Assembly: GCF_004331345.1 (NCBI RefSeq)
Contig: NZ_SJJZ01000001.1
Location: 2,666,001 to 2,730,000 of the forward strand
Reading direction: 5' to 3'
DNA length: 64,000 nt
DNA from: Kribbella soli
Lineage (GTDB): Bacteria > Actinomycetota > Actinomycetes > Propionibacteriales > Kribbellaceae
The notes under the pieces were generated by a model. The model searched no databases. It had not been told where the DNA came from and saw nothing but the letters and a program-made list of their open reading frames with translations. Each line of letters starts with the position of its first letter. The first letter of the stretch is position 1. A program made the translations under genes and the position numbers. Of this stretch, positions 33,733-43,216 are shown one piece after another.

Positions 33733-36126
33733 CTAGCGGCCGCGGCGGCCGCAGTTCGGGTACTTCGGATTCGTCGGCGGACAGTTCGGGTTCAGCGTGG
33801 TCGGGGTGGTCGGCGGCTTCACGGTGGTCGTCGGCTTCCCCGGCTTGGTCTGCTTGCTGCCGTTCGACACGTAGATCGTCACCAGCGAGCCGTCGGGGGC
33901 GCCGTCGCGCTGCCGGGGATCGGTGTAGGCGACCGTGCCGGCGGTCTCCTCGGAGTTGACGGTGCCGGTCGCGATCGCGACCTCGAAGCCTGCCTGCCGG
34001 AGCTTGTTCGCGGCGTCCTCGGGGTTCATGCCGTTCACGAACGGCAGGTCCTTCACGTTGCCTCGCTGGACAACGCTGGACGGCGCGACGAAACGCGTCG
34101 TCGGGTAGCCCTGCAGGGCGGCCTTCATCGCGGCCTCCCAGATCGGACCGGCCGTACCGGAACCTGACGGGTCGTTGATGGGCTTGCCGTTCAGGCTCTG
34201 GCCCTGCAGTTCGTGGTACGGCGGGGACGCGTCGGCCACCGTGGCGGCCGCGGCGAGCTTCGACGAGTAACCGGCGTACCAGACCGCCTTGGCCTCGTTG
34301 ATGGTTCCGGTCTTGCCCGCGAGGTCGCTCTTGCCGAACTTCAGCTTGCTGCCGGTGCCGCCGGTCTCCATGACCTGGTGGAGTACCGCGTTGACGCCGT
34401 CGGCGACCTCCTGTGACAGCACCTGCTTGCACTGCGCGCCGGGGATGCTCAACGCCTTGCCGGCCGAGTCCTTCACCGAGGTGATCAGCCACGGCTGGCA
34501 GTACATACCGCGGGCCGCGAAGGCGGCGTACGCGTTCGACAGTTGCAGCGGGGAGATGTTGTCGATGCCCAGGGTCATCGACGGGACCTGCTCGAGCGGT
34601 TCGCCCGTCTGGGCCTGGTACATCCCCAGGGACGCGGCGATCTTGGCGATCGGGCACAGGCCGGTCCGCTGCGAGAGCTGCAGGAAGTAGGTGTTGGTCG
34701 ACTTCTGCGCCGCCTGGACCATGGTCGGGATCGGGACGTTCGTCGTCGAGTTCTTCGGGTCGTACGGCCTGGTGATCTTGTACGGGCCGTCGCAGGTGCT
34801 GAACGTCTGGCCCTCGAGATGGACCGGGCTCGGCGAATTGATCTTGTAGTTGAGCGGAATGCCCTTCTGGATCGCCGCGGCGATGGTGAACGCCTTCATC
34901 GTCGAGCCGTTCTGCCAACCGCCGTACCCGCCCGGGTAGCTCTTCGGGACGTTGTAGTTGTACGACGTCTGGCCGCGCTTGCTGCCGTACCCACGGCTCT
35001 GCGCCATCGCCTTCACCAGGCCGGTGCCCGGCTCGACGATCGTGATCGCGGCGACCGCCTGATCGGTCGTCTGGGAGTGGGTGTCGATCGAGCGCTGCGC
35101 GTCGGCCTGGATCTTCCGGTCGAGGGAGGTCTTGATGGTCAGGCCCGCGGTCTTGATGTAGTTGGCGCGGTCGGTCTTGGTCTTGCCGAAGGCCGGGTTG
35201 TCCTCGAGCAGCGAGACGATGTACTCGCAGTAGAAGGGGTACGGGCCGTTGGCGCAGCCGAGTTTGTTCGGGCGGACCTTGGCGGGGTCGATGACCGGCG
35301 TCTTGAGGGCCGAGTTGGCCTGGGCGACCGAGATGACGTTCAGCTGCAGCATCCGGCGGATCACCACGTCGCGGCGGTCCTTGGAGCGGCTGGGGGAGTT
35401 GGTCGGGTCGTAGCCGGTCGGGTTCTTCACCAGGCCCGCCAGCATCGCGGCCTGCGGGAGCGTCAGCTGGGACGCGTTCACCGAGAAGTAGTGCTGGGCG
35501 GCGGCCTGGATACCCCAGGCGCCGTCACCGAAGTTCGCGAGGTTGAGGTACTTCTCCAGGATCTCGTTCTTGGAGTACTGCTTCTCGACCGCGATCGCGT
35601 ACCGCAGCTCGGCGATCTTGCGCTGGTACGTGTCGGCGGTCGCAGCGGCGAGCTCGGCCGGCGTCTTCGCCTTCTCGACCAGGCTGACCTTCACGTACTG
35701 CTGGGTGATGCTCGAACCACCCTGCTGCACCGAGCCCGACGACTGGTTCTGCAGCAGCGCGCGCAGCGTGCCCTTCGCGTCCAGCGCGCCGTGCTCGTAG
35801 AACCGGTCGTCCTCGATCGCGACGATCGCCTTCTGCATGATCGGCGCGACGTCCTTGAGCTTGACCGGTACCCGGTTCTGCTCGGCGAGCGTGGCGATCA
35901 CCGACCCGTCGGCGGCCAGGATGGTGCTCTTCTGCTTGAGCGGCACCTCGTCGAACTGCTGCGGCAGGTCTTGCAGCGTGTCGGAAGTCTTCTCCGTGGT
36001 GAATCCGGCGAGGCCGGCGAACGGGATGGCGAGACCGGCGGCCAAGGCCCCCGACAGCACGCTCACCCCTAGAAACAGAACCACAGATTGGACGACACCG
36101 CGGTCGCCCTTTTCCCCTACGCGCAT
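33733..36126 (-). CDS. bifunctional penicillin-binding protein (class A PBP) with PASTA domain
   Basis: Cell-wall glycosyltransferase/transpeptidase, 797 residues. One N-terminal membrane helix precedes the GT51 domain (EDDRFYEHGALD with catalytic Glu, GGSSITQQYVK, KYLNLANFGDGAWGIQAAA). The transpeptidase has STMK (Ser about 410), STN and KTGT. A PASTA domain (FVNGMNPEDAANKLRQAGFEV) and a Pro/Thr tail end it. It corresponds to mycobacterial PonA2. ATG 36126 is taken because TAGTCT lies eight bases upstream; an upstream GTG frame would add residues without support. Confidence 0.93.
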   Translation of the reverse strand: MRVGEKGDRGVVQSVVLFLGVSVLSGALAAGLAIPFAGLAGFTTEKTSDTLQDLPQQFDEVPLKQKSTILAADGSVIATLAEQNRVPVKLKDVAPIMQKAIVAIEDDRFYEHGALDAKGTLRALLQNQSSGSVQQGGSSITQQYVKVSLVEKAKTPAELAAATADTYQRKIAELRYAIAVEKQYSKNEILEKYLNLANFGDGAWGIQAAAQHYFSVNASQLTLPQAAMLAGLVKNPTGYDPTNSPSRSKDRRDVVIRRMLQLNVISVAQANSALKTPVIDPAKVRPNKLGCANGPYPFYCEYIVSLLEDNPAFGKTKTDRANYIKTAGLTIKTSLDRKIQADAQRSIDTHSQTTDQAVAAITIVEPGTGLVKAMAQSRGYGSKRGQTSYNYNVPKSYPGGYGGWQNGSTMKAFTIAAAIQKGIPLNYKINSPSPVHLEGQTFSTCDGPYKITRPYDPKNSTTNVPIPTMVQAAQKSTNTYFLQLSQRTGLCPIAKIAASLGMYQAQTGEPLEQVPSMTLGIDNISPLQLSNAYAAFAARGMYCQPWLITSVKDSAGKALSIPGAQCKQVLSQEVADGVNAVLHQVMETGGTGSKLKFGKSDLAGKTGTINEAKAVWYAGYSSKLAAAATVADASPPYHELQGQSLNGKPINDPSGSGTAGPIWEAAMKAALQGYPTTRFVAPSSVVQRGNVKDLPFVNGMNPEDAANKLRQAGFEVAIATGTVNSEETAGTVAYTDPRQRDGAPDGSLVTIYVSNGSKQTKPGKPTTTVKPPTTPTTLNPNCPPTNPKYPNCGRRGR

Positions 36127-36215
36127 GGTTGTTAAGACTACGGGACCGCCGATCTGGGTTACCGCTGCGCGTGTGAGTTCGGTCACTCCTTCTGGACAAA
36201 GTTCATCCAAAAGGA

Positions 36216-36245
36216 CGAGGGCCCGAGCACTTGCCCGGGCCCTCG
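36216..36245 (-). terminator. terminator after lon
   Basis: CGAGGGCCCG pairs with CGGGCCCTCG around a 10-base loop. On the minus strand it is followed by CCTTTTGG. It lies 10 bases beyond the lon stop. Confidence 0.75.
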
Positions 36246-36255
36246 GTACGCCGGG

Positions 36256-38607
36256 TCAGGCGGCGAACTGGTGCGCGCCGACCTCGGCCGGCTCCAGCGC
36301 CAGATCCAGCACCTCACGGACGTCGCTCACCGGGTGCACGGTCAGCTCCGCGAGCACGGACGCCGGCACGTCTTCCAGGTCCGGCTCGTTCCGCTTCGGG
36401 ATCAGGATCGTGGTCAGCCCGGCCCGGTGCGCGGCGAGCAGCTTCTGCTTCACCCCGCCGATCGGGAGCACCCGTCCGGTCAGCGACACCTCACCGGTCA
36501 TCGCGACCTCCGAGCGGACCGGCCGCCCGGACAGCAGCGACGCCAGCGCCGTTGTCATCGTCACACCCGCCGACGGTCCGTCCTTCGGAACGGCACCGGC
36601 CGGCACGTGGATGTGTGCGTTCCGCTCGGCCAGGTCGCCGACCGGCAGCCCCAGCTCCGCGCCGTGCGAGCGCAGGTACGACAGGGCGATCTGCGCCGAC
36701 TCCTTCATCACGTCGCCCAACTGCCCGGTCAACGTGACTCCGGTCGGGCCGGTCTCCTTGTCGGCCAGCGACGCCTCGACGAAGAGCACGTCACCACCCG
36801 CACCGGTCACCGCCAGTCCGGTCGCCACACCCGGAAGCGCCGTACGCTCCGCGGACTCCGGCGTGAACTTGGGCGAACCCAGGTACCCCTTCAGGCCACC
36901 GCCGTCGATCGTCAGGTTGCCAACGTCCTCGCCCAGGGCGAGCTTCGCTGTCACCTTCCGCAGTACCCGCGAGATCGACCGCTCGAGCTGCCGTACGCCG
37001 GCCTCCCGGGTGTACTCACCCGCGAGCACCCGGAGCGCCGAGTCCTCGATGGTCACTTCGTCCGCCGTCAGGCCCGCCCGCTCCAGCTGACGCGGGAGCA
37101 GGTGGTCACGGGCGATGATGACCTTCTCGTCCTCGGTGTACCCGTCCAGCTGCACCAGTTCCATCCGGTCCAGCAGCGGCGCCGGAATGGAGTCCAGCAC
37201 GTTCGCCGTGGCCAGGAACACCACGTCGGACAGGTCCAGCTCGACCTCCAGGTAGTGGTCCCGGAAGGTGTGGTTCTGCGCCGGGTCGAGGACCTCGAGC
37301 AGCGCGGCCGTCGGGTCGCCCCGGTAGTCCGCACCCACCTTGTCGATCTCGTCCAGCAGTACGACGGGGTTCATCGAACCCGCCTCGGTGATGGCCCGGA
37401 CGATCCGGCCCGGCAGCGCACCGACGTACGTCCGCCGGTGGCCACGGATCTCGGCCTCGTCCCGGACACCGCCCAGGGCGACCCGGACGAACTTCCGGCC
37501 CATCGCACGCGCCACGGACTCACCCAGCGAGGTCTTACCCACGCCAGGAGGACCGACCAGCGCCAGTACGGCGCCACTGCGGCGACCGCCGACGACACCG
37601 AGACCACGGTCCGCACGACGACGCCGTACGGCGAGGTACTCCGTGATGCGTTGCTTCACGTCGTCCAGGCCGGCGTGGTCCGCGTCCAGCACGGCCCGCG
37701 CCTCGCGGATGTCGTAGCTGTCCTCGGTCCGCTCGTTCCACGGCAGCTCGAGAACGGAGTCCAGCCAGGTCCGGATCCAGCCGACCTCGGGGGACTGCTC
37801 GGACGTCCGCTCCAGCTTGTCGACCTCGGCGAGCGCGGCCTTGCGCACGTGCTCCGGCAGGTCGGCCGCCTCGACGCGAGCCCGGTAGTCCTCTTCCTCG
37901 GACTCGGCCTTGCCGTCGAGCTCGGCCAGCTCCTTGCGGATCGCGGCCATCTGCTGGCGCAGCAGGAACTCCCGCTGCTGCTTCTCCATGCCCTCCTGGA
38001 CGTCCTTCTGGATCGTCTCGGAGACCTCGAGCTCGGCGAGGTGGTCCTTCACCCAGCCGATCAGCTTCTCCAGCCGCTCGGAGACATTCGCGTTCTCCAC
38101 CAGCCAGGACTTCTGCCCGTTGTTCAGGTACGACGCGTAGCCGGCCAGGTCGGAAAGCTCCGCCGGGTCGTCGACCTGCTTGATCGAATCGATCACCTGG
38201 TAGGCGCCGCGACGCTGCAGCACAGAGGTCGTCAGGGTCTTGTATTCGCGGGCCAGCTCGACAGAGCGGTCGTCGGTGATCTCATGCATCACCGTCGCGC
38301 CCACCCAGAGCGCCGCACCCGGGCCGGTGGTCCCGGCGCCGATGCGGACCCGCTGGGTCCCGCGGATCACGGCCGCCTGGGCACCGCCCGGCAGCCTGCC
38401 GATCTGCTCGATCTCACCGAGCGTCCCGGCTTTGGCATATTTTCCGTCCAGCCGCGGGACCAGGAGCACCTGGTCCTGACCGGCGGCCTGCGCGGCATCG
38501 ATCGCCGCCCGGGCCTCGCTGTCAGCGAGTCGGACCGGCACGACCATCCCCGGCAAAACCACGACGTCGTCCAGCGGCAGTACAGGAAGATTCAACGTAT
38601 CGGTCAC
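36256..38607 (-). CDS. lon: ATP-dependent Lon protease
   Basis: Cytoplasmic AAA+ protease for misfolded and regulatory proteins, 783 residues. It has an N-terminal LAN domain (LPVLPLDDVVVLPGMVVPVRL), a coiled middle, Walker A GPPGVGKTSL (about 355), Walker B VVLLDEIDKV, and the proteolytic Ser679 in PKDGPSAGV with a Lys further on. GTG 38607 is the start. A HAIR-like inverted repeat at 38628-38648 suggests repression by HspR. In the syntenic mycobacterial region this position holds whiB4, not lon. Confidence 0.95.
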   Translation of the reverse strand: MTDTLNLPVLPLDDVVVLPGMVVPVRLADSEARAAIDAAQAAGQDQVLLVPRLDGKYAKAGTLGEIEQIGRLPGGAQAAVIRGTQRVRIGAGTTGPGAALWVGATVMHEITDDRSVELAREYKTLTTSVLQRRGAYQVIDSIKQVDDPAELSDLAGYASYLNNGQKSWLVENANVSERLEKLIGWVKDHLAELEVSETIQKDVQEGMEKQQREFLLRQQMAAIRKELAELDGKAESEEEDYRARVEAADLPEHVRKAALAEVDKLERTSEQSPEVGWIRTWLDSVLELPWNERTEDSYDIREARAVLDADHAGLDDVKQRITEYLAVRRRRADRGLGVVGGRRSGAVLALVGPPGVGKTSLGESVARAMGRKFVRVALGGVRDEAEIRGHRRTYVGALPGRIVRAITEAGSMNPVVLLDEIDKVGADYRGDPTAALLEVLDPAQNHTFRDHYLEVELDLSDVVFLATANVLDSIPAPLLDRMELVQLDGYTEDEKVIIARDHLLPRQLERAGLTADEVTIEDSALRVLAGEYTREAGVRQLERSISRVLRKVTAKLALGEDVGNLTIDGGGLKGYLGSPKFTPESAERTALPGVATGLAVTGAGGDVLFVEASLADKETGPTGVTLTGQLGDVMKESAQIALSYLRSHGAELGLPVGDLAERNAHIHVPAGAVPKDGPSAGVTMTTALASLLSGRPVRSEVAMTGEVSLTGRVLPIGGVKQKLLAAHRAGLTTILIPKRNEPDLEDVPASVLAELTVHPVSDVREVLDLALEPAEVGAHQFAA

Positions 38608-38627
38608 GCTGTCACACCCTTTTCCAA

Positions 38628-38648
38628 GTTGAGTCTGACAGGCTCAAC
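38628..38648. promoter_or_regulatory. HAIR-like HspR operator upstream of lon
   Basis: Inverted repeat GTTGAG-N9-CTCAAC, equal to GTTGAGT-N7-GCTCAAC with the outer arms matching. This mirrors the CTTGAGT-N7-ACTCAAG consensus of HspR sites at 21-41 bases before the lon start. hspR itself is not in the window. Confidence 0.65.
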
Positions 38649-38692
38649 CATGGGTGTAAGCAGGTAATTCCCGGCGTTCGCTGACGGTGAAA

Positions 38693-39811
38693 TCAGGCGG
38701 TCAGCAGCTCGCCGATCTGGCGTAGACCGCTCAGATCGTGCACGTCGTCCGCCAGTGCGGGCACCTCGACGGTCTTGATGGAGCGGTGACCTCGGCGGAA
38801 GCGTTCGGCCCGCTTGTGGTCGCCAACGACCTGCTGCATCTTGTCCGCGTGCAACCGCAGTACGGCGGCCGTCAGCGGCGACTTGTCCGCTTCCTGCAGC
38901 TTCTCGGCTGCAGCGAGTGACCGCTCCGCTGACAGTTCTGGCGCCTGCGTGTTCGTCACCCGGTTCAGCACGACGCCGGCCAGCGGCATTCCCTCGGCCC
39001 GCAGCCGCTCCGCAAAGTACGACGCCTCCCGCAGCGCATCGTTCTGCGGGGCGGCCACGACGAGGAACGCGGTGTGCGGCTCGCGGAGCAGCGCGACCGT
39101 CTGCTCGGCACGCTGCCGGAACCCGCCGAACAACGTGTCGAACGCCGCCACGAACGTCTGTACGTCGGTCAGCACCTGAGCGCCGAGGACCTTGTTCAGC
39201 ACCGACATCGCCATGTTCACGCCGGCCGACATCAGCTTGAACGGGCCACGCGCCGGCGCCAGCAGCAGCCTGAGGAAGCGGCCCTCGAGCAGCGACGCCA
39301 ACCGCTCGGGCGCGTCCAGGAAGTCCAGCGCCGACCGCGACGGGGGAGTGTCCACCACGATCAGGTCCCACTCGCCGGTCCGCCCGGCCTGCTTGTGCAG
39401 CTGCCCGAGCTTCTCCATCGCCATGTACTCCTGCGTCCCCGCGAACGACGAGGAAAGCGCTTGATAGAAGGGATTCGCGAGAATCTGCTCGGCCTTCTCC
39501 GGCGTCGCGTGCTGCAGGACGACGTCGTCGAACGTCCGCTTCATGTCCAGCATCATCGCGTCCAGCCGGCCGCCGTTCTCGGCGTTCACCTCGGCCACCG
39601 CGCGCGGGGTGTTGTCGAGCTCGGTCAGTCCCAGGGACTGCGCGAGCCGCCGGGCCGGGTCGATCGTGAGTACGACGACCTTCCGCCCGCGTTCCGCCGC
39701 GCGCAGACCGAGCGCGGCCGCGGTCGTGGTCTTCCCGACCCCGCCGGAACCACAGGTGACGATGATCCGCGTTTCGGCGTCGTCGATGAGTGCGTCCAGA
39801 TCCAGGTTCAT
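38693..39811 (-). CDS. ArsA/GET3-like ATPase, second of pair
   Basis: 372-residue P-loop ATPase. The phosphate loop is GSGGVGKTTTAAAL, lacking the signature Lys of a deviant Walker A, then DPARRLAQSLGL, VVDTPPSRSALDFLDAPERL, and a helical insert. GVVLNRVT follows in the fourth motif. Its start overlaps the stop of the upstream ATPase (ATGA), so the two probably form a heterodimer. They match the Rv3679/Rv3680 pair. Arsenite transport is unlikely, as no arsB or arsR is near. Confidence 0.9.
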   Translation of the reverse strand: MNLDLDALIDDAETRIIVTCGSGGVGKTTTAAALGLRAAERGRKVVVLTIDPARRLAQSLGLTELDNTPRAVAEVNAENGGRLDAMMLDMKRTFDDVVLQHATPEKAEQILANPFYQALSSSFAGTQEYMAMEKLGQLHKQAGRTGEWDLIVVDTPPSRSALDFLDAPERLASLLEGRFLRLLLAPARGPFKLMSAGVNMAMSVLNKVLGAQVLTDVQTFVAAFDTLFGGFRQRAEQTVALLREPHTAFLVVAAPQNDALREASYFAERLRAEGMPLAGVVLNRVTNTQAPELSAERSLAAAEKLQEADKSPLTAAVLRLHADKMQQVVGDHKRAERFRRGHRSIKTVEVPALADDVHDLSGLRQIGELLTA

Positions 39812-40758
39812 GCCCGGAACTCCTCGGCCAGGTCGATCAGGGTGCCTTGGTCGATGCCGTCCGGTTGCAGCGTCAGCTCCGTCACCTGTTTGCCCAGGGC
39901 ATCGATCCGGTCGCGGTTCTCGCGTTCGAGCCCGACCCGGATCGCGTGGTCGTGCGCCTCGCTCGCGAGGGTCTTCACCAGGTCGTCGCCGATCGTCAGG
40001 CCGGCCGCCTTCAGGCCTCTGGTCAGCTCGGCGGTGGGCAGTTTCTCCTTCACCGCAAGGGCGAGCGCGTCGTCGTCGAGCGGGCTGTTGCGGACCATGT
40101 TCACCACGATCGACCCGATCCGCAGGTCCAGTGCCTCCAGTTGCCCGACCGCGTCGAGGGTCTCCTGGACCGGCATCTCCTCGAGCAGCGTGACCAGATG
40201 CACCCGGGTGATGTCCGAGCGCAGCATGCCCATGATCGCGTCCGCCTGGTTGCGGATCGGTCCGACCTTGGCGAGTCCGGCGACCTCGGTGTTCACGTTC
40301 AGGAACGGCGCGATCCGCCCGGTCGGCGGGGCGTCCACCACCACGGCGTCGTACGCGAGCTTCCCGTGCTCCTTGCGGCGGGTGGCCTCGTACACCTTGC
40401 CGGTGAGCAGTACGTCGCGGAGCCCGGGGGCGATCGTGGTGACGAAGTCGATCGCGCCGACCTTCTCGAGCGCCTTCCCGGCGCGGCCGAGGTGGTAGTA
40501 CATGTCGAGGTACTCCAGCAGCGCGGCCTCGGCGTCCACGGCCAGCGCGAACACGTCACCGCCACCGGGGCCCTGCGCGATCCGGCGTTCGACGTACGGC
40601 AGGGGTGGTACGTCGAAGAGCTGGGCGAGGCCCTGACGGCCCTCGACCTCGACCAGAAGGATCCGCTTGCCCTGCTCCGCCAGCGCGAGCGCCATGGCGG
40701 CCGCGACGGTGGTCTTCCCGGTGCCGCCCTTGCCGGTCACCACGTGCAGTCGCGCCAT
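39808..40758 (-). CDS. ArsA/GET3-like ATPase, first of pair
   Basis: 316 residues from ATG 40758. The deviant Walker A KGGTGKTTVAAAMAL is intact, and VVVDAPPTGRIAPFLNV is the switch-like segment. The upstream frame is open further, but TACCCT seven bases before this ATG marks a leaderless start. Partner of the following ATPase. Roles proposed for the mycobacterial pair include redox or anion response, but this is not settled. Confidence 0.9.
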   Translation of the reverse strand: MARLHVVTGKGGTGKTTVAAAMALALAEQGKRILLVEVEGRQGLAQLFDVPPLPYVERRIAQGPGGGDVFALAVDAEAALLEYLDMYYHLGRAGKALEKVGAIDFVTTIAPGLRDVLLTGKVYEATRRKEHGKLAYDAVVVDAPPTGRIAPFLNVNTEVAGLAKVGPIRNQADAIMGMLRSDITRVHLVTLLEEMPVQETLDAVGQLEALDLRIGSIVVNMVRNSPLDDDALALAVKEKLPTAELTRGLKAAGLTIGDDLVKTLASEAHDHAIRVGLERENRDRIDALGKQVTELTLQPDGIDQGTLIDLAEEFRA

Positions 40759-40765
40759 AGGTCCC

Positions 40766-40771
40766 AGGGTA
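40766..40771 (-). promoter_or_regulatory. -10 hexamer of leaderless ATPase-pair promoter
   Basis: Minus-strand TACCCT, seven bases before ATG 40758. Confidence 0.6.
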
Positions 40772-40829
40772 GGACGTGCTCCACGACACACCGTTCCTGA
40801 CCGGGGCGGTGGGGTGGGGGAGGCCTCGG

Positions 40830-40835
40830 TACAGT
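40830..40835 (+). promoter_or_regulatory. -10 hexamer of leaderless DUF4177 promoter
   Basis: TACAGT, seven bases before ATG 40843. It is divergent from the TACCCT hexamer at 40766-40771. Confidence 0.6.
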
Positions 40836-40842
40836 CCCCTTC

Positions 40843-41004
40843 ATGAAGAAGTTCGAGTACTTCACCGCGCCGCTGCTGGTCCACTCGACCAAGGAGATCC
40901 TGGACAACTTCGGCCAGGACGGCTGGGAGCTGGTCCAGGTCGTCCCGGGCATGAACCCGGAGAACCTGGTCGCCTACTTCAAGCGGGAGATCGAGGACAA
41001 ATGA
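40843..41004 (+). CDS. DUF4177 small protein
   Basis: 53 residues (MKKFEYFTAPLLVHSTKEIL then DNFGQDGWELVQVVPG and [11 protein letters not shown]). The FEY...LNxFGxxGWELVxV pattern is the DUF4177 family; M. tuberculosis Rv3678A is the probable counterpart. Function unknown. Its stop overlaps the RidA start (ATGA), so the two are coupled. Leaderless start indicated by TACAGT. Confidence 0.85.
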   Translation: MKKFEYFTAPLLVHSTKEILDNFGQDGWELVQVVPGMNPENLVAYFKREIEDK

Positions 41005-41462
41005 GCCACCCCGAGGAGAAGCTCGCCGAGCTCGGCCTGAAGCTGCCCGACGTGGCCAAGCCGGTCGCCGCGTACGTCCCGGCCGTCCGGACCGGTGACC
41101 TGGTCTACACGTCCGGCCAGCTGCCGCTGCGCGAGGGCACGCTGATCGCCACCGGCAAGGTCGGCGACGCGGTCACGGCGGAGGTCGCCGGCGAGTGCGC
41201 CCAGCAGTGCGCGCTGAACGCGCTGGCTGCGGTCAAGGCGGAGATCGGCGACCTGGCGAACGTGAAGCGGATCGTGAAGGCAGTCGCGTTCATCGCCTCC
41301 ACGCCGGACTTCACCGGTCAGCCGCAGGTCGCGAACGGTGCCTCCGAGCTGTTCGGCCAGGTGTTCGGCGCCGCCGGGCAGCACGCCCGCAGCGCCGTCG
41401 GCGTACCGGTTCTCCCGCTCGACGCCCCGGTCGAGGTCGAACTGATCGTCGAGGTCGGCTGA
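41001..41462 (+). CDS. RidA/YjgF-family protein
   Basis: 153 residues of the RidA superfamily, which hydrolyses reactive enamine/imine intermediates in the cytosol. Visible are [53 protein letters not shown] and the late [20 protein letters not shown]. The usual R-x-A-V-G-V ending of the family is present as ARSAVGV. It belongs to the long-loop group seen in actinomycetes rather than E. coli RidA. It is translated with DUF4177 and followed closely by a Nudix gene. Confidence 0.9.
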   Translation: MSHPEEKLAELGLKLPDVAKPVAAYVPAVRTGDLVYTSGQLPLREGTLIATGKVGDAVTAEVAGECAQQCALNALAAVKAEIGDLANVKRIVKAVAFIASTPDFTGQPQVANGASELFGQVFGAAGQHARSAVGVPVLPLDAPVEVELIVEVG

Positions 41463-41468
41463 CCACTC

Positions 41469-42293
41469 GTGCGGGACCTGAAGTCGCAGCTGATGACCGG
41501 CCGGATGGCCGAGGTCGCCCTCGAGTACGCCGCGGGCGCCCGCACGCCGGCCGAACCCCGCCCGGCATCCACGGTCATCCTGCTGCGCGACGCGCCGCGT
41601 CCGGAGGTCTACCTGCTGCGGCGGCAGCGGACGATGGCGTTCGCTGCCGGGATGACCGTGTTCCCGGGGGGACGGGTCGACGCGACGGATTCCACGGTTG
41701 CGGACTCCTGGTCGGGGCCGTCGCCGGAGTGGTTCGGCGAGCGGCTCGGCTGCTCGGCGGAGACGGCAGCGGCGTACGTCGCCGCCGCCGTCCGCGAGAC
41801 CTTCGAGGAGTCGGGTGTCCTGCTGGCCGGACCGTCGAAGGACTCTGTCGTCGGCGACACCACCGGAGCCGACTGGGAGGCCGACCGGGTCGCCCTGGAA
41901 ACGCGTGAGCTGGGGTTCTCGGAGTTCCTGCACCGGCGCGGGCTGGTCCTGCGCGCCGACCTGCTCGGCCCCTGGGCGCACTGGATCACCCCGGAGTTCG
42001 AGCCCAAGCGGTACGACACCGCGTTCTTCGTCGCCGCACTCCCCGAGGGGCAGGTCACCCGAGACGTGACGAGCGAGTCCGACCAGGTCACGTGGATCCG
42101 CCCGGCGGACGCGGTCTCGGCCGTCGACGCGGGCGAGGTGCTGATGCTGCCCCCGACGTACATCTGCTGCCACGAACTCTCGCAGTACGACGATGTCGCG
42201 GCGATCCTGGCCGCCGCCGGCGAGCGTGAGATCCGGGCGATCATGCCCACCGTGCGTGTCGACGGCGACCTGGCCTATCTGGAGACCACATGA
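41469..42293 (+). CDS. Nudix hydrolase, NUDT19-like
   Basis: 274 residues from GTG 41469. The Nudix region is spread out as in NUDT19 and related proteins: [14 protein letters not shown], a long insert, then [14 protein letters not shown], so the G and the REUXEEXGU parts are separated. A C-terminal [12 protein letters not shown] segment and an ending similar to MBL-partner proteins follow. The substrate may be CoA or a dinucleotide. Its end overlaps the MBL gene start (ATGA). Confidence 0.85.
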   Translation: MRDLKSQLMTGRMAEVALEYAAGARTPAEPRPASTVILLRDAPRPEVYLLRRQRTMAFAAGMTVFPGGRVDATDSTVADSWSGPSPEWFGERLGCSAETAAAYVAAAVRETFEESGVLLAGPSKDSVVGDTTGADWEADRVALETRELGFSEFLHRRGLVLRADLLGPWAHWITPEFEPKRYDTAFFVAALPEGQVTRDVTSESDQVTWIRPADAVSAVDAGEVLMLPPTYICCHELSQYDDVAAILAAAGEREIRAIMPTVRVDGDLAYLETT

Positions 42294-43057
42294 ACGTCAC
42301 TGAGTACGCCACCCTGGTGCGGGCCGACAACCCCGGCCTGATGACGCTGGACGGCACCAACACCTGGATCCTGCGCGCCCCGGACGCGGAGCAGTCGGTG
42401 GTCGTCGACCCCGGCCCGATGCTGGAGGACCACCTCCGCGCGGTCCTGGACGCGGCCGGCAAGGTCGCCGTCGTACTGCTGACCCACAAGCACCCGGACC
42501 ACTCCGAGGGCGCCGCGTGGTTCGCCAACCAGGCCGGCTGCGGCGTACGGGCGGTGGATCCCGAGTTCCGCATCCCCACCGACCACGCCCACGGCCTGGC
42601 GGAGGGCGACGTGATCACCGCCGACGGCCTCCGGATCGAGGTCCTCCCGACCCCCGGCCACACCCTCGACTCGGTCTGCTTCTGGCTCCCCCAGGACGGC
42701 TCGCTCCTCACCGGAGACACCGTCCTCGGCCGCGGTACGTCGGTCGTCGCGTACCCGGACGGTGCCCTGGGCCCCTACCTCGACTCCCTCGAACGCCTCC
42801 GAGCCTTCGCGAACTCCCCAGCCGACGTACTCCGCCTACTCCCCGGCCACGGCCCCGTGATCGACGACCCCTCCGACGTCCTCACGTACTACCTGGACCA
42901 CCGCCAAGATCGCCTGGCCCAGGTCCGAGCCGCCATCGCCGAAGGCCACACCACCCCCGAGTCGATAGTCGAACACGTCTACGCCGACGTACCCCAATCC
43001 CTCTGGCCCGCCGCCGAACGCTCCGTCCGCGCCCAACTCGACTATTTGGCTGGCTGA
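42290..43057 (+). CDS. MBL-fold metallo-hydrolase, LACTB2-like
   Basis: 255 residues. Metal-site motifs THKHPDHSEGA (HxHxDH), TPGHTLDSV, GDTVLGRGTSVV and LLPGHGPVI are present, with the late HHRQDRLAQVRAAI segment common to LACTB2/glyoxalase-II-like enzymes. The counterpart is Rv3677c. The final codons (YLAG stop) are part of palindromic repeat A2, so the repeat has extended into, or contributed, the gene's tail. Confidence 0.88.
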   Translation: MNVTEYATLVRADNPGLMTLDGTNTWILRAPDAEQSVVVDPGPMLEDHLRAVLDAAGKVAVVLLTHKHPDHSEGAAWFANQAGCGVRAVDPEFRIPTDHAHGLAEGDVITADGLRIEVLPTPGHTLDSVCFWLPQDGSLLTGDTVLGRGTSVVAYPDGALGPYLDSLERLRAFANSPADVLRLLPGHGPVIDDPSDVLTYYLDHRQDRLAQVRAAIAEGHTTPESIVEHVYADVPQSLWPAAERSVRAQLDYLAG

Positions 43058-43155
43058 CCCACCAATTTGCCTGGCTGACCCATCAAATCGGGGGTTTGTG
43101 ACCCGGAACCCGGGTGAGTAACCCCCGATTTGATGGGTCAGCCAGGCAAATTGGG
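43044..43155 (+). repeat. family A palindromic element, copy A2
   Basis: Starts inside the last codons of the MBL gene. About two 21-base units lead into a 33-bp perfect inverted repeat (43064-43096 with 43120-43152) around a 23-base centre. Together with A3 in opposite orientation it brackets the AbiEi/DUF559 gene. Confidence 0.85.
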
Positions 43156-43204
43156 GTTATCCACAGATACGACGGGAGGCGCCCCGGGACCGCGTGGCTC
43201 AGTT

Positions 43205-43210
43205 GATGCT
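43205..43210 (+). promoter_or_regulatory. -10 hexamer of possible leaderless promoter
   Basis: GATGCT, six bases before ATG 43217. The GGAGG between them is too close to the start to be a good ribosome site. Confidence 0.4.
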
Positions 43211-43216
43211 GGAGGC

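Noticed and set aside
38693-40758. Arsenite efflux system
   Set aside because: The ArsA-like ATPases have no arsB, arsR or arsD beside them and match the conserved Rv3679/Rv3680 pair instead.
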